Source of the DNA: Vagococcus fluvialis
Lineage (GTDB): Bacteria > Bacillota > Bacilli > Lactobacillales > Vagococcaceae
Reading direction: 5' to 3'
Assembly: GCF_003337315.1 (NCBI RefSeq)
Contig: NZ_QPJV01000006.1
Span: 106,776 to 170,775 of the forward strand
Length of the DNA stretch: 64,000 nucleotides
The stretch's first letter is position 1. Each line of letters begins with the position of its first letter. Both the position numbers and the translations under genes were made by a program. This document shows, piece after piece, positions 26,609-38,232 of the stretch. The notes under the pieces were generated by a model, which saw only the letters and a program-made list of their open reading frames with translations, was not told the origin of the DNA and did no database searches.

Positions 26609-27634
26609 GTGGCAACAATCAAAGACATTGCTAAATATACTGGTGTGAGTCCAACAACAGTTTCAAATGTAATTCACGGAAGAGATAGTAAAGTCTCTCA
26701 AGAAACGAAAGAGAAAGTAAAAAAGGCCTTAAAAGAATTAGACTACACAGCTAATATGGGAGGTAGACTCTTAGCAAAACATGGCTCTAAAATAATTGGC
26801 ATGATTATCCAGGACACTGAAGCTGAAAAAGAAAGTTTTTATGACAATCCTTACTACGGAGAATTAATTCAAGCAGTTGAATCTCAAATTAAACAAATGG
26901 GATATTTTATGATGTTTCACCGAGTATCTGATTTTGAAGAAGGAGCCAAATTAGCTGAGATGTGGCATTTAGAAGGTCTAATCGTTTCAGGAGCTTCAAG
27001 TATGGAAATTTCAAAATGGGAAAAAAAAGTAACTGTTCCGATTGTGTTTGTTGATACGTATGGTTCGAAAAATCAGCAGCCAAAATTAAATGTAGGAATT
27101 GAGGATGCCAAAGGAGCTTACGAATTAACAACCTATTTACTAAATAAAAACCATAGAAAAATAATCTTTCTTGCTAAGGGTGAGGATAGTGAAAAATGGG
27201 TAGGAGCTGATTTTGAAAGAGCAAAAGGTGTTAAAGCTGCTATGAAAAAATGGGAGTTATCCCCATTATTGATGGGTATGCCAACAACTTATAAAAATTA
27301 TCAACCATTTGTTCATGAGGTACTAGAGGATAAAATAAAAAACTATACTGCTATTTTTTGTGCATCCGATCTATTAGCTGTTCAAATTATTTCTGAGCTT
27401 TATAAAAGTAATATTCAAGTTCCAAGGGATATTTCTGTTGTTAGTTTTGATGGAACACTTTTATCCCAATATGCTATTCCACGTCTAACTACTATGTCCC
27501 AAGACATTTCAAAAAAAGCAACTATGATTGTTGAGTTAATAATTGAAGGAATTAAATCTAAAAATCAGTTAGAAAAAAAATTAATAATTCCGACTAAATT
27601 GATTGAAGGAGAGTCTGTTAAATTTATTGAATAG
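26609..27634 (+). CDS. LacI-family regulator of the alpha-glucoside operon
   Basis: LacI/GalR repressor: HTH ATIKDIAKYTGVSPTTVS then NVIHG at residues 2-24, followed by a periplasmic-binding-like sugar domain. The open frame begins at ATG 26600, but AAAGGAG ends 2 bases before that codon, whereas the GTG at 26609 gives the usual V/MATIKDIA start with an 11-base gap. Either is possible; I list the GTG form (341 residues). It lies directly upstream of the sugar ABC operon, whose promoter region carries two matching palindromes (27695-27712, 27742-27759) that are its likely operators. Confidence 0.9.
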   Translation: MATIKDIAKYTGVSPTTVSNVIHGRDSKVSQETKEKVKKALKELDYTANMGGRLLAKHGSKIIGMIIQDTEAEKESFYDNPYYGELIQAVESQIKQMGYFMMFHRVSDFEEGAKLAEMWHLEGLIVSGASSMEISKWEKKVTVPIVFVDTYGSKNQQPKLNVGIEDAKGAYELTTYLLNKNHRKIIFLAKGEDSEKWVGADFERAKGVKAAMKKWELSPLLMGMPTTYKNYQPFVHEVLEDKIKNYTAIFCASDLLAVQIISELYKSNIQVPRDISVVSFDGTLLSQYAIPRLTTMSQDISKKATMIVELIIEGIKSKNQLEKKLIIPTKLIEGESVKFIE

Positions 27635-27637
27635 TTA

Positions 27638-27652
27638 TTGGAACCGTTTTTA
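27638..27652 (+). promoter_or_regulatory. cre-like CcpA site upstream of the sugar operon promoter
   Basis: TTGGAACCGTTTTTA matches the WTGNAANCGNWNNCW consensus at every fixed position except one (T for the final C). It ends 6 bases before the -35 box, a location suited to carbon catabolite control. Confidence 0.5.
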
Positions 27653-27658
27653 TTTTTA

Positions 27659-27687
27659 TTGACTACAAAAAGAATAAATGCTATATT
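27659..27687 (+). promoter_or_regulatory. Promoter of the alpha-glucoside ABC operon
   Basis: -35 TTGACT (27659-27664), a 17-base spacer and -10 TATATT (27682-27687). The predicted start, near 27694, falls on the edge of the first operator. Confidence 0.75.
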
Positions 27688-27694
27688 TTATCCA

Positions 27695-27712
27695 AGGTGT
27701 GACGGAACACTT
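27695..27712. promoter_or_regulatory. LacI-type operator O1
   Basis: AGGTGTGACGGAACACTT, an imperfect palindrome sharing the AGGTGT...ACACYT arms of the perfect copy downstream. It lies at the predicted transcription start. Confidence 0.65.
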
Positions 27713-27741
27713 AGGTGGATAGCTTTTATTTTTTTGATTAT

Positions 27742-27759
27742 AGGTGTTACGTAACACCT
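27742..27759. promoter_or_regulatory. LacI-type operator O2
   Basis: AGGTGTTACGTAACACCT, a perfect 18-base palindrome, centre 47 bases from that of O1 (about four and a half helical turns), 17 bases before the binding-protein start codon. Confidence 0.75.
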
Positions 27760-27775
27760 GAAAGGGGAATAACTA

Positions 27776-29029
27776 ATGGTAAAGTTAAAAAGTGTGGGGT
27801 GCTTGATTTTAACACTTAGTTTGTTGAGCTTAAGTGGTTGTGGTACTGAAAAAGATAATACTCAAACAACTATTGAAGTTTTCAATAATAAATCTGAAAA
27901 CCAACAAATTATGAAAACGTTTATTAAAGAATATGAGGAACTAAATCCAAATGTAAAAGTTGTCTTTAGTTCTCCGCCAGATGCAGGAACTGTACTTAGA
28001 ACTAGATTAGTAAAAAATGATATCCCAAATATAATTTCCTTTGGTGGAGATATTACTTATACAGAACTTGCTGATGTTGGAATGTTAGAAGATTTATCAA
28101 ATGAAACTTTTATTGAAAATATTGTTCCAGCATATAAAGATATGACAGTTGATTTACAGAAAGATAAAAATAAATTATTTGGTGTTCCTTACGCAACGAA
28201 TGCCTCAGGTGTTATTTATAATGAAGAAATCTTTAAAAAACTAAATTTGGGAATTCCAAAAACATGGGATGAATTTGTAACTATCTGCCAAATTTTAGAA
28301 GAAAATAATATAACACCTATAGAAGCTACATATAAAGATGCTTGGACTTTAACAGCTGTATTTAATCCTTTAGCAGGAATTTTGGCAAAAGATAATTTAA
28401 TGGTAGATCGAAAAAGTGGGAAGCAAAAATTTGAAGAAGGTTGGATAAAACCGCTAGAGCAATTATCTGAAGTGATGACATTTACTCAGAAAGATGCAAT
28501 GGGGACAGGCTATGCAGATGGTGTACAGAATTTTGCTAAAGGAAAATCAGCTATGCTAATAAATGGTACATGGGCGATACCAGAAGTGCAAAAAGCTAAT
28601 CCTGATATAAAAGTAAGTCTATTTGCCTTACCTGCAAGTAATGATGTCACTTCAAATAAAGTTACAAGTGGTGTTGATGTTATGTTTATGATAGGGAAAG
28701 ACACTAAAAATCAGAAAGAATCTAAAGATTTTATTGAATTTTTACTTCAGAAAGAACAATCAGAGCGTTACGTAGAAGATCAATTTGCTTTCTCAGCTCA
28801 AAAAGGAGTTAAACAAGATAATCCATCTTTAGTTAATGTAAGCCCAATGATTGAATCTGGCCAAGTAAATGATTTTATTGATCATTTTTTACCAAATGGT
28901 TATGATTTAGCAGCATTATTATCAGAATTTGCTTTAGAGCAAAACAAAGAAAATGTAGATACTAATAAAAATATAAATCGAATTCTAAAAAAAATGGATA
29001 AAGCTTATGATGCTTCAAATATGGATTAA
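27776..29029 (+). CDS. Sugar ABC transporter substrate-binding lipoprotein
   Basis: Family 1 extracellular solute-binding protein (MalE/MsmE type). Lipoprotein signal ending in LSGC with lipidated Cys22, then a 395-residue binding domain; text such as GVPYATNASGVIYNEEIFKKL and NGTWAIPEVQK is typical of oligosaccharide receptors. Length 417 is normal. AAAGGGG lies before the ATG. It is first in an operon with two permeases and a GH13 alpha-glucosidase, so the ligand is probably an alpha-1,6-linked glucose oligosaccharide such as isomalto-oligosaccharides or panose. No ATPase gene is present; a shared MsmK-type ATPase elsewhere is expected. Confidence 0.9.
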   Translation: MVKLKSVGCLILTLSLLSLSGCGTEKDNTQTTIEVFNNKSENQQIMKTFIKEYEELNPNVKVVFSSPPDAGTVLRTRLVKNDIPNIISFGGDITYTELADVGMLEDLSNETFIENIVPAYKDMTVDLQKDKNKLFGVPYATNASGVIYNEEIFKKLNLGIPKTWDEFVTICQILEENNITPIEATYKDAWTLTAVFNPLAGILAKDNLMVDRKSGKQKFEEGWIKPLEQLSEVMTFTQKDAMGTGYADGVQNFAKGKSAMLINGTWAIPEVQKANPDIKVSLFALPASNDVTSNKVTSGVDVMFMIGKDTKNQKESKDFIEFLLQKEQSERYVEDQFAFSAQKGVKQDNPSLVNVSPMIESGQVNDFIDHFLPNGYDLAALLSEFALEQNKENVDTNKNINRILKKMDKAYDASNMD

Positions 29030-29040
29030 GGGGAGTTAAT

Positions 29041-29909
29041 ATGAAAAAAGTGAGAAAAATTCATCCAGCATTTTATGCAATGGTTATCCCAGTAGCTATT
29101 TTATTTTTTATCTTTCATACAATACCGTTCTTACAAGGGATTTTTTATAGCTTTACAGATTGGCGTGGATACGGGGAATGGAATTTTGTTGGGTTACGAA
29201 ATTATTTACATATGTTTCAAGATGAAGATATTTTAAATAGTTATCTCTTTACGTTTAAGTTCGCTATTATATCGACCCTATTAGTGAATGTAATTGGCTT
29301 ATTTTTAGCGATTGGTTTAAATGCTAAAATTAAATTTCAAAAATTTTTAAAAGCAGTTTATTTTTTACCTTACATGCTTGGAACATTGATAATTGGTTTT
29401 ATTTTCAATTTTATCTTTGCTCATTTAGTACCAGAATTTGGAATAGGAGCAGGTATTGAAGCGTTAAGTGTTAATATATTAGGAACTGAATATGCTTGGG
29501 TAGGTATTGTTATTGTGACTGTTTGGCAGTCATTAGCATTTACGACTTTAATTTATTTATCAGGGTTACAAACAGTAGATCAAGATATTTATGAAGCCGC
29601 TGATATAGATGGAGCAAGAGGATTTACTCTTTTTAGAAAAGTGACTTTTCCTTTATTAGCCCCTTTCTTTACAATTAACATGGTATTATCGGCTAAAGGG
29701 TTCTTGATGGCCTTTGACCAAATTGTTGCTATGACAGGTGGAGGTCCAGGGACTTCAACAACTTCTATTTCCCTGCTTATCTATAAAAAAGGATTTACAG
29801 GTGGCCAATTTGCATATCAATCAGCTAACTCAGTTATTCTCTTTTTAGTTGTGGTGACTATTTCAATTCTACAATTAAGGATATTAGAGAAAAGGGAGGC
29901 TAATGTATA

Positions 29910-29910
<1 letters not shown>
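29041..29910 (+). CDS. Sugar ABC transporter permease, MalF/MsmF type
   Basis: Integral membrane permease (289 residues, six predicted segments) with the EAA loop EAADIDGARGFTLFRKVTFP near residue 182 that docks the ATPase. GGGGAG lies before the ATG. Its stop overlaps the start of the next permease by one base, and it lies 11 bases after the binding-protein stop. Confidence 0.93.
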
Positions 29911-32401
<2,491 letters not shown>

Positions 32402-32408
32402 AAAGATA

Positions 32409-32447
32409 TAAAAAGTATTCAAAAATTTTTTGGATACTTTTTTATTT
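32409..32447 (+). terminator. Terminator after dexB
   Basis: A stem of about 10-14 bp (from 32411 with 32432-32441 and A/T extension) runs into T7. Confidence 0.8.
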
Positions 32448-32483
32448 TTATCCTTTAAAAAACCTTATTCTGTAAGGGTTTTC

Positions 32484-32516
32484 TTATCCTATTAAAAAAA
32501 CTAATAGATTGGATAA
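32484..32516. promoter_or_regulatory. Inverted repeat upstream of the acyl-CoA dehydrogenase promoter
   Basis: TTATCCTATTA (32484-32494) is opposed by TAATAGATTGGATAA (32502-32516), pairing with a small bulge. It ends 11 bases before the -35 box and has no T run, so an operator is more likely than a terminator. The binding protein is unknown. Confidence 0.4.
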
Positions 32517-32527
32517 TTTTTGTTAAG

Positions 32528-32556
32528 TTGAGTTAGGAAAAAAAGTGGCTTATGAT
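32528..32556 (+). promoter_or_regulatory. Promoter of the acyl-CoA dehydrogenase gene
   Basis: -35 TTGAGT (32528-32533), a 17-base spacer and -10 TATGAT (32551-32556). This gives a leader of about 30 bases to the start codon. Confidence 0.65.
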
Positions 32557-32593
32557 TTGTTTGTAAATAAAAACGTTGAGGAGAGATTTTAAA

Positions 32594-33796
32594 ATGGAAA
32601 GAACTCAAGAATTAAAAGATTTTTATCCTTTAGACCTATTCGCATATTCAAATGGATTAACAGAGGGTGAATTAACTGTCTTAAAAAACTTACGTGAAGT
32701 TTTAGAAACTAAAGTGAAACCTGTTGTTAATGAACACTGGGTAAAAGGTGAATTTCCTTTTGAAGCATTTGGAGAAGTTGCTAAAGTTGGTATTATGAAT
32801 AGTCCATTATTATTTGAAGGGCGCGAAGGCGCAACAAAGCCAAGTGAATTATACAATGCTTTCCTATACTTAGAGTTAGCTAAATTAGATGCATCAATTG
32901 CAACATTCTACACAGTTCATGGTGGTTTATGTTACAACACAATTTTATTAGGTGGTAGTGAAGAGCAAATTGCTAAGTATGCACCAAAGATTGCTTCATT
33001 TGAATGGCAAGGTTGCTTTGGTTTAACTGAACCAGATCATGGATCAGATATTGCTGGTGGACTAGCTACAACTGCTGAGAAAAAAGGCGACAAATGGATT
33101 CTAAACGGGGAAAAACGTTGGATTGGTGGAGCTGATACTGCTGATGTGTTACCAATTTTTGCTCGTGATACAGAAGATGGTAAAATCAAATGTTTCATCG
33201 TTAAAGGTGGATCAGAAGGGCTTCATGTAGACGTTATTCAAGAAAAAATGTCATTACGTGCCATCCATAACGGTCATATCACATTAACAAACGTTGAAGT
33301 AGCTGATGAAGACCGCTTAGCAAACGTTAATGGATTTAAAGATGTAGCAAGAATTTTACGTTCTACAAGAGCTGACATCGCTCATTTAGCAATGGGAATG
33401 ACTTATGGTTCATTAGAAGCTGCTGTAGCATATGTTAAACAACGTGATCAATTTGGTAAAAAATTATCTTCATTCCAATTAGTTCAAGAAAAATTAGCTC
33501 GTATGGAAGCAAACGTTGTCGCAACATTATCTTACTCAGTACAATTAGCAAATCTTCAAGAAGGTGAAAGTTTCCAAGAAGAAAACTCTGCTTTAGCTAA
33601 AATGCATAACGCTATGAAAATGCGTGAAACAGTTGCATTAGGACGTGAAGTTTGTGGAGGTAACGGAATTACTTTAGGTACTGATGTTGGTCGTTTCTTT
33701 GCTGATGGAGAAGCTATTTACTCTTATGAAGGAACTCATGAAATCAACGCACTTATTGTTGGTCGTTACTTAACTGGTGTAGGTGCTTTTGTTTAA
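32594..33796 (+). CDS. Acyl-CoA dehydrogenase (glutaryl-CoA dehydrogenase-like clade)
   Basis: FAD enzyme that forms the alpha-beta double bond of an acyl-CoA and passes electrons to ETF. FAD/substrate motifs GCFGLTEPDHGSDIAGG near 145 and WILNGEKRWIGGADTADV near 170; the catalytic Glu is present in YEGTHEINALIVGR near 385, a C-terminus most like glutaryl-CoA dehydrogenase. However, the glutaryl-binding Arg expected in a DSGYRS-type segment is replaced (DASIATF), so a non-decarboxylating, probably short-chain enzyme is more likely. The frame extends to a TTG at 32576, but GAGGAG fits ATG 32594 (400 residues). It has its own promoter and terminator, next to the LysR gene. Confidence 0.88.
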   Translation: MERTQELKDFYPLDLFAYSNGLTEGELTVLKNLREVLETKVKPVVNEHWVKGEFPFEAFGEVAKVGIMNSPLLFEGREGATKPSELYNAFLYLELAKLDASIATFYTVHGGLCYNTILLGGSEEQIAKYAPKIASFEWQGCFGLTEPDHGSDIAGGLATTAEKKGDKWILNGEKRWIGGADTADVLPIFARDTEDGKIKCFIVKGGSEGLHVDVIQEKMSLRAIHNGHITLTNVEVADEDRLANVNGFKDVARILRSTRADIAHLAMGMTYGSLEAAVAYVKQRDQFGKKLSSFQLVQEKLARMEANVVATLSYSVQLANLQEGESFQEENSALAKMHNAMKMRETVALGREVCGGNGITLGTDVGRFFADGEAIYSYEGTHEINALIVGRYLTGVGAFV

Positions 33797-33810
33797 AATT
33801 AATTAAACCT

Positions 33811-33849
33811 AAGATAGGGCTTGTTTCTATGGAAACAAGCTCCTATTTT
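33811..33849 (+). terminator. Terminator after the acyl-CoA dehydrogenase gene
   Basis: A stem of about 14 bp with one bulged base (ATAGGGCTTGTTTC opposed by GGAAACAAGCTCCTAT) runs into TTTT. Confidence 0.75.
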
Positions 33850-33920
33850 GCATTTGTTTGGCTCTAAATCAGTATCTTATGATATGATTATTAAAAATAA
33901 AAAAAGAAATGAGTGTAACG

Positions 33921-34823
33921 ATGGATATTCAGCAGTTGTATTATTTTATGAATATTGTAGAGTGTGGTTGTAACTTATCATTAGCAGCAAAAAAAATACA
34001 TATTACTCAATCAGCCTTGAGTCAATTGATTATTAATTTTGAAACTAATGAGGAGTTAACACTATTTTATCGTAAAAATGGAAGACTTGATTCGTTAACA
34101 TCAAGTGGAGAAAAGTTGTATACTTATGCCCAAGAAATTACAAAACTCCACGAACAAATGAACGAGATGGTTAGGAAAGAAGCAGCCAAACAAAAAGGAA
34201 CTATTCGTATCGGCTTACCTTCACTAATTCTAAGAATTTTCTTTTCATCATTTTTCCCTAAATTTATGATGGATAACCCTAATATTCAAATTGAAATCGT
34301 AGAAGGCGGAAGTAACTATTTAAGAAAAATGTTATTTCAAAATGACTTAGATATGGCAATTTTAATTGAACCTACTAGTTTAGATACAAAAAGCTTTGAA
34401 GAACATGTGATTCAAATTGATGAGATGACTGCTTTTGTTTACCACGATCACCCTCTGAGTAAATATAAGATACTAGATTGGCATGATATAGAGCCGTACC
34501 CACTAGCTACATTTAATGAAAGTTATACAACAAATGAGTTAGTGAAAAACAAATTAAAAGAAGTAGATACAACAGCTAAAATTAAGTTCCAATCATCATC
34601 TTGGGATTATTTAGTAGAAGCTACTCAGGAATCTAAAATTGTTACTATTTTACCATCTCCAATTGAGCGAACTATGGATAAATCTTTATTCTCAGAGATT
34701 CCATTTAAAGATCCAATTCCTTTTAATGTGTTACTCTGTCGACCAATTAAGCCAAAGTATAGTGACATTGAAAGTTTAGTTTATGAGTCAATTTTGAGTT
34801 ATTTTTATCAACCGATTATTTAA
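33921..34823 (+). CDS. LysR-family transcriptional regulator
   Basis: LTTR with the usual N-terminal winged HTH (MDIQQLYYFMNIVE..., CNLSLAAKKIHITQSALSQLI) and a co-inducer domain from about residue 90. An ATG lies 12 bases upstream (33909), but the standard LysR start is MDIQQLYYF at 33921 with GAGTG just before it. Placed between an acyl-CoA dehydrogenase and the thiolase operon, all on one strand, it is the obvious candidate regulator of both; the co-inducer might be an acyl-CoA or short-chain acid (inference). Confidence 0.88.
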   Translation: MDIQQLYYFMNIVECGCNLSLAAKKIHITQSALSQLIINFETNEELTLFYRKNGRLDSLTSSGEKLYTYAQEITKLHEQMNEMVRKEAAKQKGTIRIGLPSLILRIFFSSFFPKFMMDNPNIQIEIVEGGSNYLRKMLFQNDLDMAILIEPTSLDTKSFEEHVIQIDEMTAFVYHDHPLSKYKILDWHDIEPYPLATFNESYTTNELVKNKLKEVDTTAKIKFQSSSWDYLVEATQESKIVTILPSPIERTMDKSLFSEIPFKDPIPFNVLLCRPIKPKYSDIESLVYESILSYFYQPII

Positions 34824-34856
34824 GGTAGCTTGTGGGCTATCTTTTTTTATTTGTTA
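34822..34856 (+). terminator. Terminator after the LysR gene
   Basis: AAGGTAGCT opposed by GGCTATCTT (G-U pairs) with a four-base loop, followed by T7. Confidence 0.75.
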
Positions 34857-35020
34857 AGTTTGTTTAAAGATATAAAATGAAACGTTGATATAACAAGGTT
34901 TTTAAATGTATTAGTTTAGCTAATAGATTAAATTACTATTACTTGTTAGATTTTTAAGATTTTAAGAAGTAGAATAAGAATGTAAAGATAAGGGTTTAAA
35001 ATATATAGGAGGTTTTGTAA

Positions 35021-36202
35021 GTGAGAGAAGTCGTAATTGTATCTGCCAAACGTACTGCATTAGGAAGTTTTGGCGGAAGTTTAAAAGGTGTATCAGCAGT
35101 TGAGTTAGGAACTACAGTGGTGAGAGAATCTCTTAAAGGGATTAACTTAGACCCATCATTAGTTGACGAAGTTATTATGGGGAATGTTTTATCAGCAGGA
35201 TTAGGTCAAAACGTTTCAAGACAAATAGCTATCAATGCTGGTGTTCCAAAAGAAGCTTCAGCATTTACAATTAATAAAGTCTGTGGATCAGGTTTAAAAT
35301 CTGTTATCTTAGCAGCTCAATCTATTATGTTAGGTGATAATGAAATCGTTGTCGCTGGTGGTTCAGAAAGCATGAGTCAATCAGCTTACGTGTTACCAGA
35401 TTACCGCTTTGGTGGGAAAATGGGAAATGGAACGATTGTTGATACAATGATGAAAGATGGCCTAACTGACGCCTTCGATGATATTGCAATGGGAATTACA
35501 GCAGAAAATATTGCTGAGTTATACAACTTTTCAAGAGAAGAGCAAGATGCATTTGCAGCAGGTAGTCAACAAAAAGCTGAAGCAGCCATTAAAGCTGGTA
35601 AATTTAAAGATGAGATTATTCCAGTTGAAATACCTCAAAGAAAAGGTGAACCAGTTATCTTTGATACAGATGAGTTCCCACGCTTTGGCTCAACAACTGA
35701 AAGTTTATCTAAATTACGTCCAGCCTTTAAAAAGGATGGTTCTGTAACAGCTGGAAATGCTTCAGGAATTAATGATGGAGCTGCAGCTTTAGTCTTAATG
35801 ACTAGAGAAAAAGCTGAAGAATTAGGATTAGAAGTTTTAGGAAGCATTTCTTCATATGCAACAGGTGGAGTAGATCCAAAAATCATGGGAACAGGTCCAA
35901 TTCCTTCAACTAAAAAAGCATTGAAAAAAGCTAATATTGAAGCAAAAGACTTAGACTTGATTGAAGCAAATGAAGCATTTGCAGCACAAGCTATGAGCGT
36001 GATGAAAGACTTAGAGCTAGATCCAGAAATTACTAACGTAAATGGTGGAGCTATTGCTTTAGGACATCCAATTGGAGCAAGTGGTGCTCGTGTGCTAGTT
36101 ACCTTAATTAATGAGATGAGAAAAAGAGATGCTAAAAACGGCTTGGCTACACTATGTATTGGTGGGGGACAAGGAATTTCTGTTATAATTAAACGTGACT
36201 AA
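35021..36202 (+). CDS. thlA: Acetyl-CoA C-acetyltransferase (thiolase)
   Basis: Biosynthetic/degradative thiolase joining two acetyl-CoA to acetoacetyl-CoA, or the reverse. Active-site Cys88 in [11 protein letters not shown], His in [10 protein letters not shown] near 350, Cys near 380 in CIGGGQG. The 393 residues are typical. A GTG start is used with AGGAGG 8 bases upstream. It is first in a seven-gene operon through the aquaporin. The 197 bases before it hold the LysR-gene terminator and AT-rich DNA with no promoter I can call confidently. Confidence 0.95.
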   Translation: MREVVIVSAKRTALGSFGGSLKGVSAVELGTTVVRESLKGINLDPSLVDEVIMGNVLSAGLGQNVSRQIAINAGVPKEASAFTINKVCGSGLKSVILAAQSIMLGDNEIVVAGGSESMSQSAYVLPDYRFGGKMGNGTIVDTMMKDGLTDAFDDIAMGITAENIAELYNFSREEQDAFAAGSQQKAEAAIKAGKFKDEIIPVEIPQRKGEPVIFDTDEFPRFGSTTESLSKLRPAFKKDGSVTAGNASGINDGAAALVLMTREKAEELGLEVLGSISSYATGGVDPKIMGTGPIPSTKKALKKANIEAKDLDLIEANEAFAAQAMSVMKDLELDPEITNVNGGAIALGHPIGASGARVLVTLINEMRKRDAKNGLATLCIGGGQGISVIIKRD

Positions 36203-36223
36203 TAAGGACAGGTGGTAATAAAT

Positions 36224-37351
36224 ATGAATAAACCAAATGAGTTAATTGAATGGATTTCTAATTACTCTGATACAGAATTAAGATCAGCGGCAGCCTATTA
36301 TGATCGAATGGAAACTTTTCCAGACAATCACGTAAAAACATTATTTGAGTTAGATTTATTTAAAAAGCTTTACTCAGATAATCACGACTTACCGTACAAA
36401 GATTATTTAAGCGTTATCAGAAAAATTAGTAAAAATTTTCCAGCTTTAGGAAGTATCCTTTTAACTCAGGAAAGTCATTCTATTTGGCCACTTGTTACGT
36501 TTGGAACAACTAAACAAAAGGATAAGTACCTTGAAAAATTAATTTCTGGTGATATTTATGGTTCATTTGCTTTAAATGAACCAATCACTGGAAGTGAAGT
36601 ATCTGACATGGATACATTAGCAATTGAAACTGAAACTGGCTGGTTGTTAAACGGGAAAAAAGAATACATTTCTAATTCACCAATTGCCTCTGTTTTTTTA
36701 GTGGCTGCTAAAATCCAAAGATTAGATAAAAGTGAGAGTGTGGGCATTTTTGTCATTGATAAAGAAATTGAAGGTTTAGCTGTTGGTGAAACAGAAAAGA
36801 AAATGGGAATTAAATCTCTTCCTGTAGCGGGAATAGATTTGACTGCAGTTTCCCTACCTAAAGATGCTTTATTAGGTGATAAAGACTCAGGACTTGAACA
36901 AATCCAATCAATTTTAAATAGAAATCGTTTATCAGTAGCTGCCCAATCTTTAGGGATTGCAGGAGGTGCTCTAGAAAGAGGTCTTCAATATGTTTCTTAT
37001 GACCGAAACCTAGGTAAGCGCTTAATTGATATGCAATCAACTCAATTTAAGCTAGCAGAAATCGAAACAAATATATACGCTTCAAGAGCTTTATTGCTCT
37101 CAGTAATTGATGAAAATCAATTCGATTCAAGGTTTGTAGCTATGGCAAAATTAGCTGCTTCTGATTTGGCTATCGAAACAGCTGAAAGTGTGATTCAGAT
37201 GACAGGTGGTTATGGTTATATGCGAAATAATGATATTGAACGATTTGTTAGAGATGCTAAAATCACTGCGATTTATGGTAGTTCCTCTAGTCGTTTGAAA
37301 CGTGTTATTGCTGAACCTTGGGTGAATAATGTGAAAAAGGAAGAAAAATAA
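36224..37351 (+). CDS. Acyl-CoA dehydrogenase-like flavoprotein lacking the usual catalytic glutamate
   Basis: 375 residues with full acyl-CoA dehydrogenase architecture: FALNEPITGSEVSDMDTLA near 110, WLLNGKKEYISNSPIA near 135, and GGYGYMRNNDIERFVRDAKI near 330. At the C-terminus, where family members read IYEGTSE with the catalytic Glu, this protein reads IYGSSSS. The alternative Glu position used by isovaleryl-type enzymes (LDLER) is also changed (LNRNR). So it either uses another base or is not a dehydrogenase. The start at 36224 follows AGGTGG with 8 bases; the open frame starts at a GTG 12 bases earlier. Its stop overlaps the next gene by one base. Confidence 0.82.
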   Translation: MNKPNELIEWISNYSDTELRSAAAYYDRMETFPDNHVKTLFELDLFKKLYSDNHDLPYKDYLSVIRKISKNFPALGSILLTQESHSIWPLVTFGTTKQKDKYLEKLISGDIYGSFALNEPITGSEVSDMDTLAIETETGWLLNGKKEYISNSPIASVFLVAAKIQRLDKSESVGIFVIDKEIEGLAVGETEKKMGIKSLPVAGIDLTAVSLPKDALLGDKDSGLEQIQSILNRNRLSVAAQSLGIAGGALERGLQYVSYDRNLGKRLIDMQSTQFKLAEIETNIYASRALLLSVIDENQFDSRFVAMAKLAASDLAIETAESVIQMTGGYGYMRNNDIERFVRDAKITAIYGSSSSRLKRVIAEPWVNNVKKEEK

Positions 37352-38208
37352 TGACAATTAAAAACGTAATGGTAGTAGGATCTGGACAAATGGGTGGAGG
37401 AATTGTACAAGTTCTAGCCACTTCAGGTTATACAGTTTATATGAATGATATCAAACAAGAATTTGTTGATAAAGGCTTAGAGAAAATTAAAACATTTTTA
37501 GCAAAAGATATTAGCCGTAAGACAAAAACAGAAGAAGAAGTCGCTGCAATTTTAGAGCGAATTATTCCTTCTACAACTTATGAAGATGCTAAAAAGGTAG
37601 ATTTAGTCATCGAAGCAGCAACAGAAAATAAAAAAATTAAACTATCAATCTTTGAACAATTAGATGAAATTGCTCCAGAGCACACAATTCTAGCTACAAA
37701 TACATCATCACTTTCAATTACAGAAATTGCAACAGCAACAAATCGTCCTGATAAAGTAATTGGTATGCATTTCTTTAATCCAGTTCCTTTAATGAAATTA
37801 GTTGAAATCAATCATGGTTTAGCTACTTCAAAAGAAACAGCAGATAAAATTGTAGAAGTGTCAGAAAGTATTAGAAAAGTATCGATTGATATTAAAGATT
37901 CACCAGGTTTTGCCGTTAACCGTATTTTAATCCCAATGATTAATGAAGCTATCTTTGTTTTAGACGAAGGTGTTGCAACAGCAGAAGAGATTGATCAATC
38001 AATGATGCTTGGAGCAAATCACCCTATGGGACCACTAGCTTTAGCTGATTATATTGGTTTAGATACTGTTTTAGCGATTATGAATGTTTTATATGACGGC
38101 TTTAAAGATCCTAAATATCGTCCTGCATTATTACTAAAAAAATATGTTGAAGCAGGTTGGTTAGGTAATAAAACTGGTAGAGGATTCTACGAGCACAATA
38201 AAAAATAA
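37351..38208 (+). CDS. hbd: 3-hydroxybutyryl-CoA dehydrogenase
   Basis: NAD(P)-dependent interconversion of acetoacetyl-CoA and 3-hydroxybutyryl-CoA. Rossmann motif GSGQMGGGIVQVLA at about 9-22; catalytic His in MHFFNPVPLMKLVE near 138 with its partner Glu (AATENKK text earlier); C-terminal helical domain NHPMGPLALADYIGLD. The 285 residues match single-domain clostridial Hbd. Translationally coupled to the preceding gene by a one-base overlap. Confidence 0.95.
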   Translation: MTIKNVMVVGSGQMGGGIVQVLATSGYTVYMNDIKQEFVDKGLEKIKTFLAKDISRKTKTEEEVAAILERIIPSTTYEDAKKVDLVIEAATENKKIKLSIFEQLDEIAPEHTILATNTSSLSITEIATATNRPDKVIGMHFFNPVPLMKLVEINHGLATSKETADKIVEVSESIRKVSIDIKDSPGFAVNRILIPMINEAIFVLDEGVATAEEIDQSMMLGANHPMGPLALADYIGLDTVLAIMNVLYDGFKDPKYRPALLLKKYVEAGWLGNKTGRGFYEHNKK

Positions 38209-38232
38209 ATAGATACCATTGGAGGAAATCTC

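Noticed and set aside
32594..33796. Glutaryl-CoA dehydrogenase as the function of the first acyl-CoA dehydrogenase
   Set aside because: The C-terminus is of that clade, but the Arg that binds the glutaryl carboxylate is not present at the expected segment.
34876..34896. cre-like TGAAACGTTGATATAACA before the thiolase operon
   Set aside because: The CG core is one base too close to the left arm; not supported without other evidence.
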